Assembly (NCBI GenBank): GCA_937927565.1
Contig: CALBDV010000100.1
Span: 1-6,079 of the forward strand
DNA from: an uncultured Holophagales bacterium
GTDB lineage: Bacteria; Acidobacteriota; Thermoanaerobaculia; UBA5066
Reading direction: 5' to 3'
Length of the DNA: 6,079 bases
In this document: positions 1-6,079 of the stretch, piece by piece
Position numbering within the stretch: the stretch's first letter is position 1
How the letters are laid out: the number at the start of each line of letters is the position of its first letter
The notes under the pieces: model-generated
The model's database searches: none
What the model was told of the DNA's origin: nothing
Seen by the model: only the letters and a program-made list of their open reading frames with translations
Position numbers and translations under genes: made by a program

Positions 1-1031
1 TTGACCACGTCGAGCTTGGGGTTCGGGGCGATGTCCGGCTTCCTGCCGAACTCCGCCTCCACCGCTCTCTGGACCATCGGCATCTTCGTGGAGCTACCGA
101 CGAGAAGGACCCGGTCGATGGCCTTCCACTCGAGCGCGGACTTCTCCAGGACCTGCCGGCAGGTATCGACGCACTGGCGGACGAGGTGCTGGCTTCGCGC
201 CTCGAACGCGGCTCTCGTAACGAGCATCCGGACCGTGTGGGGCCCGGCCTCGAAGACGAGCCGGGTCTGATCCGACCTCGAGAGGTTGATCTTGACCTCG
301 GCCGCCTTCAGCTGGAGCTGCACCTTCTGCTCGGGCTCGCAGATCTCGTCGAGCTCGTCTCCGAGGGTCCGGACCTCGTCCCGGGCGAGGTCGATGAGAA
401 CCTCGTCCCAGTCGACACCACCGAACCGGGCATCCCCCCCGTTGGCGAGGAACTCGAACGTCCGGTCGGAGACGCGCACGATGGAGACGTCGAAAGTGCC
501 GCCCCCGAGGTCGAACACCATCACCGTCGACGGCGGGCCTCCACCGGGCCGGTATGCGCCCCAGGACACCGCGGCGGCGTTTGGTTCCGAGATGGTCGCC
601 ACGGGATTGAGGCCCGCCAGCCGGCAGGCTTCCTTTGTGGCGTCCTTCTGGGAGATCCAAAAGTACTGCGGATGGCTGACGACGACGTCCCGCACGGGCC
701 CCGGGGGCGACGACCCGACTGTGTCCCGGATCTTCCGCAGGACGAGAGCCGAAATGTCCTCCGGATGGTAGGTCCAGTCTTCGTAGTCCCAGGTCTGGTT
801 CCCCTTCAGGCCGATCTCCCGCTTGGCGAACTGGACCAGCTTCGTCCCTTCCTGCCAGCTCTCGGCAAGCGCGCTCTTCCCGACGACGATCTGACGGCCC
901 GGACGGAAGAGCACGGCCGACGGGATGGTCACCTCGGATCCCTCGAGTGGGAGCGTGACAGGCGAGCCCGTCTCCGGCTGATAAGCGATGGCCGAAAACG
1001 TCGTGCCGAGGTCGATACCGAAGGTGACCAC
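1..1031 (-). CDS. DnaK-type Hsp70 chaperone, ATPase domain (3' end outside window)
   Basis: Clear Hsp70 nucleotide-binding domain; 343 residues are visible, and the frame is open at the left edge. Motifs in order: GIDLGTT (5-11, D7 = DnaK D8), FAKREIG with K70 at the same number as the catalytic DnaK K70, SEPNAAAVSWG (148-158, E149 = DnaK E171), VFDLGGGTFDVSI (172-184, D174 and D181 = DnaK D194 and D201), and the adenosine motif LLVGSSTKMPMVQ (309-321). The window stops at PNPKLDVV, just before the expected GAA element; linker and substrate-binding domain are not seen. The segment before E149 is about 22 residues shorter than in E. coli DnaK. The loop NGGDARFGG (197-205) has Ala201 where DnaK has Thr199. 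Start GTG at 1031, seven bases after the vWA stop. Not called dnaK: no grpE/dnaJ partner is nearby and the context is a specialised operon, so this is probably a dedicated paralogue. Confidence 0.92.
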   Translation of the reverse strand, partial: MVTFGIDLGTTFSAIAYQPETGSPVTLPLEGSEVTIPSAVLFRPGRQIVVGKSALAESWQEGTKLVQFAKREIGLKGNQTWDYEDWTYHPEDISALVLRKIRDTVGSSPPGPVRDVVVSHPQYFWISQKDATKEACRLAGLNPVATISEPNAAAVSWGAYRPGGGPPSTVMVFDLGGGTFDVSIVRVSDRTFEFLANGGDARFGGVDWDEVLIDLARDEVRTLGDELDEICEPEQKVQLQLKAAEVKINLSRSDQTRLVFEAGPHTVRMLVTRAAFEARSQHLVRQCVDTCRQVLEKSALEWKAIDRVLLVGSSTKMPMVQRAVEAEFGRKPDIAPNPKLDVV

Positions 1032-1040
1032 AGGGACCCT
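1032..1040 (-). promoter_or_regulatory. Ribosome binding site of the DnaK-like gene
   Basis: The minus strand reads TAGGGTCCCT-GTG: AGGG shares bases with the TAG stop of the vWA gene and sits five bases before the GTG at 1031. This GTG places the protein start (MVTFGIDLGTT) at the point expected for an Hsp70, and no other start codon lies close by in frame. Confidence 0.5.
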
Positions 1041-2511
1041 ACTTTCGTTCGACGCGAACCCGCAGGCAGTCGACCGTCGTCGGCGTGCGGGTTGCCGCAC
1101 CGAGGATCCCGTCGGCGACCTCTCTCAGCCCATAGAGCTTCTCGGGAGTCTCGAAGTTGTTCTCGGCGCTGAGGTCCGCCCAGAACGTCCCGGTGTCTTT
1201 CACGACAATCCGCGACTGGACTCCCAGCCATTGGAAGAACGCTCCAGGTTTCAACCGATCGGAGCTGACGTCCAGGTCGACGGTCTCCGCTCCTGTCGCG
1301 CGAACGACCACATTTGCCGACGGAAGCGTTCCGCCAAGCGGCACAAGGGACCACGACCGGGCGGCGCCCTGCGGCAGCGGCGTCGGCGCTCCCTTCCAGG
1401 TCAGGCGAAGCGGCGTGGACGCGCCTCTCTCGACCTCCACGAGGTAGTCGAAGAACCCGCCGGTTCGCTTCGAGGCGATGGGCCGCACCCCCTCCGAAGG
1501 GGCCCCTGGTCTCAGCCCGACGTGCGTGATCTGGCGCACTTCTCCGGGCATCGGCGCAAGCTCGGTGACGAAGATGCCCTTCTCGGGCGTCGGGACTCTC
1601 TCTCTCTGCAGGCCGGCCTTCAGGTTTCCGACGACGAGCCGGCCCAGCTCGGGATCGCGCGTTAGAACGAACAGGAGGATGGGCTTGACGCCCTTGAACG
1701 TGAACGACGTGAAGGGCGTACCGCTCCCGCGACTCGCGGAGAATTCCTGGCCGGCGAATCGCGCGTCGGACGACAGGCTTTCTATGTGCTCCTTGACCCG
1801 TCGCCAATGCGAGTCGTCGAGGGGCCTTTCGGCAAAGTGGACCCCATTGAACGGCAGATAGACAAGGGTCATCCAGATTCCGTATCCCGCCTCGACGCGG
1901 GCCTTGAGAATAGACACCATGCACTCAGGGTCGGCTCCGCCGAGGCAGGGGCCGGCGTCGGCCCCTCCCTGCTGCACCTGCATGCCGTCGGTCACGAGGA
2001 CCGACACCAGGTTCTCGTCCAGCAGGTCCCTGGGTTTCTCGCTGGTGGCCGCCTGAGCGGCGGGGGCGATCGAAGAGGCGCCCTGGGAGATGAAAAGGTC
2101 CAGCCGGCTTTCCTTTGCCTTGTACGTCGCCGCCGAGTCGAATCCCGACAGCGGGACCGCGGTCTGGCAGTCGAGCGTTTCCCCTAGGATGCAGCGCCTG
2201 ATCTCGCCCTTTCGGCTCGAAGCCTCGAGCGACTTCCGAATTGCCCGGTCTACGCTGTCGTGAAGAGTATAGAGGCGGGTCGACTTCGACGAAGCGAAAC
2301 CCCGCATGCTCCCCGACACGTCCGTGACGACGAGCGCTCCAGACGCCTTCAGCATCGGAGCCCCCGATGTCGGGCGCGATACGCAGGGGGCCGGCGGCTC
2401 GTTCCCCGTCGGATTCGCCGCTTCGGCAGCGAACGTCACCGTGGCGACAGGGAGGATCGCCGCAACCAGCAGTTCGAAGGCCCGGCGCGCCCGCCACCGC
2501 GGGCGGCTCAT
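1039..2511 (-). CDS. Secreted/periplasmic von Willebrand factor A domain protein, 490 aa
   Basis: Likely exported protein with a metal-binding vWA domain. The N-terminus is a typical Sec signal: a basic stretch (RPRWRARR, residues 3-10), a hydrophobic core (11-28) and an AEA site (29-31) suitable for signal peptidase I; no lipobox Cys follows. The vWA domain starts near residue 55: GALVVTDVSGSMRGF (58-72) carries the metal-ion site D64-x-S66-x-S68, and VSVLVTDGM (169-177) supplies the later Asp-Gly (D175). The usual loop-2 threonine is not obvious; GASS (144-147) is at about the right place. The predicted mature protein has six Cys (43, 107, 115, 189, 197, 482), an even number compatible with disulfides. 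Residues ~270-490 are beta-rich, perhaps one or two Ig-like or jelly-roll modules (RIVVKDTGTFWADLSAE at 434-450), not assigned. vWA domains usually mediate metal-dependent protein contacts or assembly. Its gene overlaps the 105-aa gene by ATGA and ends 7 bases before the Hsp70 gene. Confidence 0.85.
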   Translation of the reverse strand: MSRPRWRARRAFELLVAAILPVATVTFAAEAANPTGNEPPAPCVSRPTSGAPMLKASGALVVTDVSGSMRGFASSKSTRLYTLHDSVDRAIRKSLEASSRKGEIRRCILGETLDCQTAVPLSGFDSAATYKAKESRLDLFISQGASSIAPAAQAATSEKPRDLLDENLVSVLVTDGMQVQQGGADAGPCLGGADPECMVSILKARVEAGYGIWMTLVYLPFNGVHFAERPLDDSHWRRVKEHIESLSSDARFAGQEFSASRGSGTPFTSFTFKGVKPILLFVLTRDPELGRLVVGNLKAGLQRERVPTPEKGIFVTELAPMPGEVRQITHVGLRPGAPSEGVRPIASKRTGGFFDYLVEVERGASTPLRLTWKGAPTPLPQGAARSWSLVPLGGTLPSANVVVRATGAETVDLDVSSDRLKPGAFFQWLGVQSRIVVKDTGTFWADLSAENNFETPEKLYGLREVADGILGAATRTPTTVDCLRVRVERK

Positions 2512-2825
2512 CGAGCCGCCTCCGTGATCTCGAGCATTTCTTCTCCCGCCTGGATCGCTTTTACGAGCCCGAGGGCGGCGACCTCGTAACGCTGGCCGCC
2601 GCCGGCGAATCTCACGGCTACCGTTCCCCGGTCGATCGCCGCGGCGGAGATCTCCTTCTGGTACCCGTCTTTGACGACTGCGAGGTAACGGTCAGTACCC
2701 GGCTGCCCCTCCCGGCGAAGGACAAGTTGCCCGTCCACCGCCGTGACATCCTGGACCGCCTTGCCACAGTAGATGCAAAAGATCCCGATGTAGCCGAGGC
2801 CGAGGTCGTTCAGGTGCTCACACAT
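2508..2825 (-). CDS. Small protein with Cys/His zinc-site pattern, 105 aa
   Basis: No named family recognised. The N-terminus carries C2-x-H4 and C17-x-x-C20 (MCEHL ... FCIYCGKA), a compact set of four possible zinc ligands resembling a small treble-clef or ribbon site. Residues ~28-85 alternate short hydrophobic and charged stretches, suggesting a small beta-rich domain (QLVLRRE, RYLAVVKDG, GTVAVRFAGG, RYEVAALGL), followed by an acidic C-terminal helix (KAIQAGEEMLEITEAAR). There is no signal peptide or membrane segment, so it should be cytoplasmic. Its ATG lies one base after the TGA of the 859-aa gene, with AGAGGA nine bases upstream inside that gene, and its own stop overlaps the next start as ATGA. 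This embedding in the operon argues for a stoichiometric subunit or adaptor of the upstream Hsp70-like ATPase, which also has a zinc site; that role is inference. Confidence 0.75.
   Translation of the reverse strand: MCEHLNDLGLGYIGIFCIYCGKAVQDVTAVDGQLVLRREGQPGTDRYLAVVKDGYQKEISAAAIDRGTVAVRFAGGGQRYEVAALGLVKAIQAGEEMLEITEAAR
2519..2523 (-). promoter_or_regulatory. Ribosome binding site of the vWA gene inside the preceding gene
   Basis: GGAGG on the minus strand lies within the last codons of the 105-aa gene, seven bases before the ATG at 2511. That ATG shares the four bases ATGA with the upstream TGA, the classic arrangement for translational coupling. It fixes the start just ahead of a good signal peptide. 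Confidence 0.65.
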
Positions 2826-2826
2826 C

Positions 2827-5406
2827 TCAGGAGATCCTCTCGAGATCGGGCTTGAAGAGTTCTTCGAGCATGACGTGTAGGGGGCTTCTCAGGAACCATC
2901 CTCCCTGGGGATCCAGCGGCAGGCACGCGACCAACTTCCGCCTCGTGCGTGCCAGACCGGGGTCCAGCTGATGGGGTGAGTAGAGCTCCAGGGCCCTGGG
3001 GAACATCGGAGCCTCGCCGTCCGGGCAGTCCAGCTCGGCCCGCGCGGCAATCCGCTCCTCCCGTTCTGTACCCTTGGTCGTCGGCGGGATGCCGTCGCCC
3101 GCGATCGGCGCGTGCCAGGCAACGCGCCGGTATCTTCCGACCTGGGTCGTCCATCCCACGATCGTCCGGTACCGGCCCCAGTCTCCCCGCTCGTCCGCTC
3201 CCTGGCCGGAGAGCTGGCCCAAGAGACCCATGGCTACGACGCTCTTCGGGTCGTTGTCTCCGAGGTCCAGTGGCATGACCTTCACGCGGGGAGGGTCGGC
3301 GGGTGCCTCGCCCTCGGCCGTCTTCTCCCTGGCCTCGGACCACTCGCGGACGATCTCCCCGACCCTTTCCGTGAGATCGGAGGCGAACCGCCTCCGGGGG
3401 TAGCGCTCGGTGATGAACTCGCCGAAGCCCCAGCCGTTTCCGAACGGGTAGAGGGCGATCCTGTAGCCGTCCGGCTGGGAGCGGATGGCCTCGACCTCGC
3501 GCGGGTCCCGTCCCGCTTCCCACTCCCCCGTGACGATGTGAGCCGCGATCAGACGCGCCACGTACTCGAGAAGGAAGGAGTAAAAAAAGCCCGTCTTGCG
3601 AGTCGTGAGGTCGAGCTTGCTGGGAAGGAAGACCGTTCCGCGCTTCTTGAGCCGCATTACGTCGCCCTCTTCGCGAAGCAAGCGACGGAACTTCGGCAGG
3701 TCAGCCTGGAGGCACTTACCGGCATTCAAAGCGTTCAGCAGGGCCGCCCCCGCGTAGCGAACGCTGTCGATATACTTGTACTCGCGGAAAGGCGCGCCGT
3801 TTCTCTCTCGCCGGACGAGGAGCGCGACGTCCGTGGAGCCCCCACCGATGTCAACGTAGAGGGACGCCTCGGCGTCGATCGTCATGACCCGCTGCGCGGC
3901 CGCCTGCGCCTCGTCGACCTCGAGAGTCGCGTTAAGCTTCACGCCCGTCTGACTCGTGACTGCCTTGGCCGCGTTCGCAACGACCTCAGTCAGGCCGGCC
4001 TTCTCGTCCTCGCTGAAGGCCAGGGGATACGAAAACTTGATGCTCAGCGTTCCCTGAATCTTGCTGGCATGCGCAAGCTCGGCGCAGATCACGAGCAGCA
4101 GGAACTCGAGGTAGAGCTGCTGGAGCTCCCGGTAGGCACCTCGGAAGAGATCGCTCGTCACAGATTCCTGCCACTTGAACTCGCCGATGACGTGTTGCTT
4201 CTCGTCGTACGACAGGTCGCCCGTGGCCGTCGGAATCCCAAAGTCCACGACCGGCCGCCATTGGTCGATCTCCGCCAAGCGGGTGCTGAGCGCCTCGAGC
4301 GTTCGCCTCGTCAGGAGCTCCGACGGCAGGAGGCTGCCCATGCGTCCGAATCCGCGAGCAGGAGGCCACGTGTCAGGGACGTGCGTGGGCGTGAAGAGGT
4401 CCTTGTCCTCGAAGACGAAGGCCGTGCAGTCCGCAAGCTTCAGAGGCTCCGGCTCCCCTTGGGTGAAGGCTACGAACGTGTTTGACGTCCCGAAGTCAAC
4501 CCCGACCCCCTTCACAAGCTCCTGGGACGGGTAACGGTCGGCCGCTCCGGGAGGCGTTATCTCCCAGATTCCCCCACCGATCGGCTCCCCCGCCGCGTTC
4601 TCGTACTCGACCGATAGCCAACGCGGCCGGCTTTCCACGCACGCGAGAAGGTCGCCATCCTCCAGATCTCCACGGGAGAGCGTGACCCAGGTAGGTTTCG
4701 TGTCCTTCGTGGACTTCTTCGCCCAAGCGGCGACCTTCGGGGTCTTGCGGCTCGTGCCCTCGCCGAAGACCCCCGAACCTCGCCCGCCGAAACGCAAGAA
4801 GAAACGATTCCACTCCTGGAAACGGATGTTGGGCCAGTAAGCCAGATAGGACTCGCCGATCAGCGGCCCGGCGTCGCTAGCCTGACCTCGAGGATCGAGG
4901 ACGAGCGCAGGACACCGGTAGCGCTCCCTCCGCTCGATTCCCCTGATAAAGACCTCCGTCTCGTACTCGCCGCGATCCTCCCGGAAAGTCGGCGTCGGGA
5001 TCTCGTCGAGGTTGACAAGGTCCAGGAACTTCTTCTGGACCGGGCTGCGCGGAGCGGAGTAGCCGCCGTCCGTCCGGTTCCGGAACACCGGAACCTTCGG
5101 ATAGCAGATGTCCTTCATGCTGAGCGTGCGCAGGTCACGGGCGTCGAGTTGGATGATCAGCCTGCCCTTGCGAATCTCGCTGTCGAGAAGGGCGGAGGCG
5201 CCCTCGCCCCTCCACCGGTAGATCCGGTCCCGGTTGTCGACCGGGTCCTTGAACAGGAAGACGCCTTCCTTCTTCAGGTCCAGGTTGAGCGCCCCGGGGC
5301 AGAAGGGGCAATGCAGGACGATCTGCCCGTCTTCGATCCGCGCCCGGGTCATCTCGACTCTGAGGCTCAGCTCGGAAACGTCGAACCCGCAGTCGGAGCA
5401 CTTCAT
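2827..5406 (-). CDS. Zinc-ribbon Hsp70/actin-superfamily ATPase, 859 aa
   Basis: Probably a cytoplasmic ATPase of the Hsp70/actin fold with an unusual N-terminal extension. Residues 3-36 hold two CxxC pairs (C3/C6 and C33/C36), the spacing of a zinc ribbon. Residues ~40-295 form a mixed region without a family I can name; it has an aromatic motif YLAYWPNIRFQEWNRFF (188-204) and a Gly/Lys-rich loop (207-232). The ATPase core then follows in canonical order: phosphate-1 VGVDFGTSNT (301-310, D304), connect-1 DEAQAAA (498-504, E499 at the place of DnaK E171), phosphate-2 VDIGGGSTD (518-526, D519 at the place of DnaK D194), an adenosine-type loop LYPFGNGWGF (652-661), and KSVVAMGLLGQL (721-732) matching the NPDEAVAIGAA region of DnaK. 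The last ~127 residues do not look like a DnaK substrate-binding domain. Known: this motif set defines the superfamily. Inferred: the protein hydrolyses ATP and works with the co-transcribed proteins. SrfB-type Hsp70-like proteins have comparable size and could be relatives, but this is not established. The ATG at 5406 is supported by a strong Shine-Dalgarno. Confidence 0.85.
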   Translation of the reverse strand: MKCSDCGFDVSELSLRVEMTRARIEDGQIVLHCPFCPGALNLDLKKEGVFLFKDPVDNRDRIYRWRGEGASALLDSEIRKGRLIIQLDARDLRTLSMKDICYPKVPVFRNRTDGGYSAPRSPVQKKFLDLVNLDEIPTPTFREDRGEYETEVFIRGIERRERYRCPALVLDPRGQASDAGPLIGESYLAYWPNIRFQEWNRFFLRFGGRGSGVFGEGTSRKTPKVAAWAKKSTKDTKPTWVTLSRGDLEDGDLLACVESRPRWLSVEYENAAGEPIGGGIWEITPPGAADRYPSQELVKGVGVDFGTSNTFVAFTQGEPEPLKLADCTAFVFEDKDLFTPTHVPDTWPPARGFGRMGSLLPSELLTRRTLEALSTRLAEIDQWRPVVDFGIPTATGDLSYDEKQHVIGEFKWQESVTSDLFRGAYRELQQLYLEFLLLVICAELAHASKIQGTLSIKFSYPLAFSEDEKAGLTEVVANAAKAVTSQTGVKLNATLEVDEAQAAAQRVMTIDAEASLYVDIGGGSTDVALLVRRERNGAPFREYKYIDSVRYAGAALLNALNAGKCLQADLPKFRRLLREEGDVMRLKKRGTVFLPSKLDLTTRKTGFFYSFLLEYVARLIAAHIVTGEWEAGRDPREVEAIRSQPDGYRIALYPFGNGWGFGEFITERYPRRRFASDLTERVGEIVREWSEAREKTAEGEAPADPPRVKVMPLDLGDNDPKSVVAMGLLGQLSGQGADERGDWGRYRTIVGWTTQVGRYRRVAWHAPIAGDGIPPTTKGTEREERIAARAELDCPDGEAPMFPRALELYSPHQLDPGLARTRRKLVACLPLDPQGGWFLRSPLHVMLEELFKPDLERIS

Positions 5407-5420
5407 TCCAACCCCCCTCT
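5407..5420 (-). promoter_or_regulatory. Ribosome binding site of the 859-aa gene, overlapping the upstream stop
   Basis: On the minus strand the sequence reads TAG-A-GGGGGG-TTGGA-ATG: a purine-rich AGAGGGGGG overlaps the TAG stop of the preceding gene and sits five bases before the ATG at 5406. This supports that ATG as the start and suggests that ribosomes finishing the upstream gene reload here. Confidence 0.6.
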
Positions 5421-6079
5421 ATTTCCGGTCCCGATGGAGCGTGACGCGGACGCCCGTCACGGCGTGCGTCTCCTGCACAGCGGACGCGTGCCCCATCGGA
5501 AGGACCTGGCCGCCCCAGCAGCGGCGGGCCCAGGTTGAAGCGGCCTGCCCGAGCAGGGACTCCACGCTCTTCTCCGGATGCGTCGCCGGAGACGACCCGG
5601 CGTAGGCCTTGACGAATCGCTGAAGCGTGGCGAGGCGCCGGACGGACGCACGCCCGGACCGGACGTCCGCGTAGACGGTTTCGTCGGCGAAGAGCGGTGC
5701 CGGGCCGTCCTTCGGGATCAACGGAATCGAGCGCGAGTCCCGAATTGTCCCCGTCTCGAAGTCGGCCTCGCCGATGAAGTAGAGCCAGAGGACCCGCCCG
5801 AGGGCGGAAAGATCGGCCACGTCGTGACCGCCGAGCGTTTCCAAGTGCGCCAGTATCCGATCTCCCATGGGAAGCTTCGTCACCACTCCCGCCCAGCTCT
5901 CCGCCACCCCGACACCTTCGATCGAGGGCAGGCCCGGGAACTCCGGTTCGAAGACGTTCTCGAGGGCCGCCGGGCTGAAGACCACCTTGCCACCGGGGAG
6001 GGCCGCCTCACCGAGACGTGCGATGAGGACCCGGACCACGTCCGGGTACAGCAGGGGGGCTTTCTTGACGTCGGGAACT
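5419..6079 (-). CDS. Unrecognised protein, C-terminal 219 residues (5' end outside window)
   Basis: I do not recognise this protein. The reading frame stays open from the right window edge to a TAG at 5421-5419, giving 219 residues and no start that can be trusted. A GTG at 6039 is in frame, but no Shine-Dalgarno precedes it and the 13 codons upstream (reading VPDVKKAPLLYPD) look like ordinary coding sequence, so it is probably internal. The visible part looks soluble, with no membrane segment or signal peptide. It mixes Leu/Val/Ala-rich helical stretches (for example VVRVLIARLGEAALPGG and LSALGRVLWLYFIGEADF) with a basic, Arg-rich C-terminal third, and ends in LHRDRK. It has one Cys and no zinc or nucleotide-binding motif that I can see. 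It lies 12 bases upstream of the zinc-ribbon Hsp70-like gene, so it should belong to the same operon. It could be the tail of a much larger protein. Confidence 0.8.
   Translation of the reverse strand, partial: VPDVKKAPLLYPDVVRVLIARLGEAALPGGKVVFSPAALENVFEPEFPGLPSIEGVGVAESWAGVVTKLPMGDRILAHLETLGGHDVADLSALGRVLWLYFIGEADFETGTIRDSRSIPLIPKDGPAPLFADETVYADVRSGRASVRRLATLQRFVKAYAGSSPATHPEKSVESLLGQAASTWARRCWGGQVLPMGHASAVQETHAVTGVRVTLHRDRK

Noticed and set aside
434..440. Run of seven G (minus strand) in the Hsp70 gene as a phase-variation tract or frameshift
   Set aside because: The translation through it aligns with DnaK without insertion or deletion and the frame stays open on both sides; seven bases is common by chance in such GC-rich DNA.
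1032..1040. AGGGTCCCT palindrome as an operator or terminator
   Set aside because: Four-base arms with a one-base centre are too short to form a hairpin and there is no T-run; it is better explained as stop codon plus Shine-Dalgarno.
186..1172. Plus-strand open frame of 328 codons opposite the Hsp70 gene
   Set aside because: It is antisense to an unmistakable Hsp70 ATPase domain and its translation is Arg/Gly/Pro-rich without any motif; a GC-rich shadow frame.
1598..1610. Short CT dinucleotide repeat as a contingency repeat
   Set aside because: Only about five units; it encodes ordinary residues (LQRERV) inside the vWA protein and the frame is intact.
929..1924. Minus-strand open frame of 331 codons overlapping the vWA gene in another frame
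   Set aside because: The composition is Arg/Ala/Gly-rich and featureless, and it overlaps the vWA frame, which has a signal peptide, metal-site motif and Shine-Dalgarno.
3112..4485. Long plus-strand open frame (457 codons) opposite the 859-aa gene
   Set aside because: It lies fully antisense to a gene with clear ATPase motifs. Its translation is Arg/Leu/Glu-rich with no domain, as expected for the complementary frame of GC-rich coding DNA with few stops.
5419..6039. GTG at 6039 as the true start of the first gene (206 aa)
   Set aside because: There is no Shine-Dalgarno upstream, and the frame continues open with protein-like sequence to the window edge; more likely an internal Val codon.

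Overview
The window comes from a GC-rich bacterial genome (roughly two-thirds G+C by eye, with strong G/C preference at third codon positions). The Sec-type signal peptide on one protein and the absence of a lipobox or cell-wall sorting signal are compatible with a Gram-negative host. A myxobacterial, acidobacterial or similar soil/sediment lineage would fit, but nothing in the sequence fixes the taxon.

The whole window is one tightly packed gene run on the minus strand, read from high to low coordinates: (1) the C-terminal 219 residues of an unrecognised protein (5419-6079, cut by the right edge); (2) an 859-residue protein with an N-terminal CxxC...CxxC zinc-ribbon-like segment, a ~260-residue linker region of unknown fold and an Hsp70/actin-type ATPase core (2827-5406); (3) a 105-residue protein with a Cys-x-x-His / Cys-x-x-Cys zinc-site pattern (2508-2825); (4) a 490-residue protein with a signal peptide and a von Willebrand factor A (vWA) domain carrying a DxSxS metal site (1039-2511); (5) the nucleotide-binding domain of a DnaK/Hsp70-type chaperone (1-1031, cut by the left edge). 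Junctions are +12, +1, -4, and +7 bases, each with a Shine-Dalgarno-like sequence close to or overlapping the previous stop. There is no room for internal promoters in the gaps, so co-transcription and translational coupling are very likely. There are no RNA genes, CRISPR arrays, insertion sequences or gene-free stretches.

The combination of two divergent Hsp70-superfamily ATPases, a small zinc-site protein, a secreted vWA protein and an unrecognised first protein looks like a dedicated multi-protein machine and not housekeeping heat-shock genes: there is no grpE, dnaJ or clpB nearby. Its function cannot be read from the sequence. A chaperone-driven assembly or remodelling system that includes an exported vWA partner, possibly a distant relative of the SrfB-type Hsp70-like operons, is the best inference.
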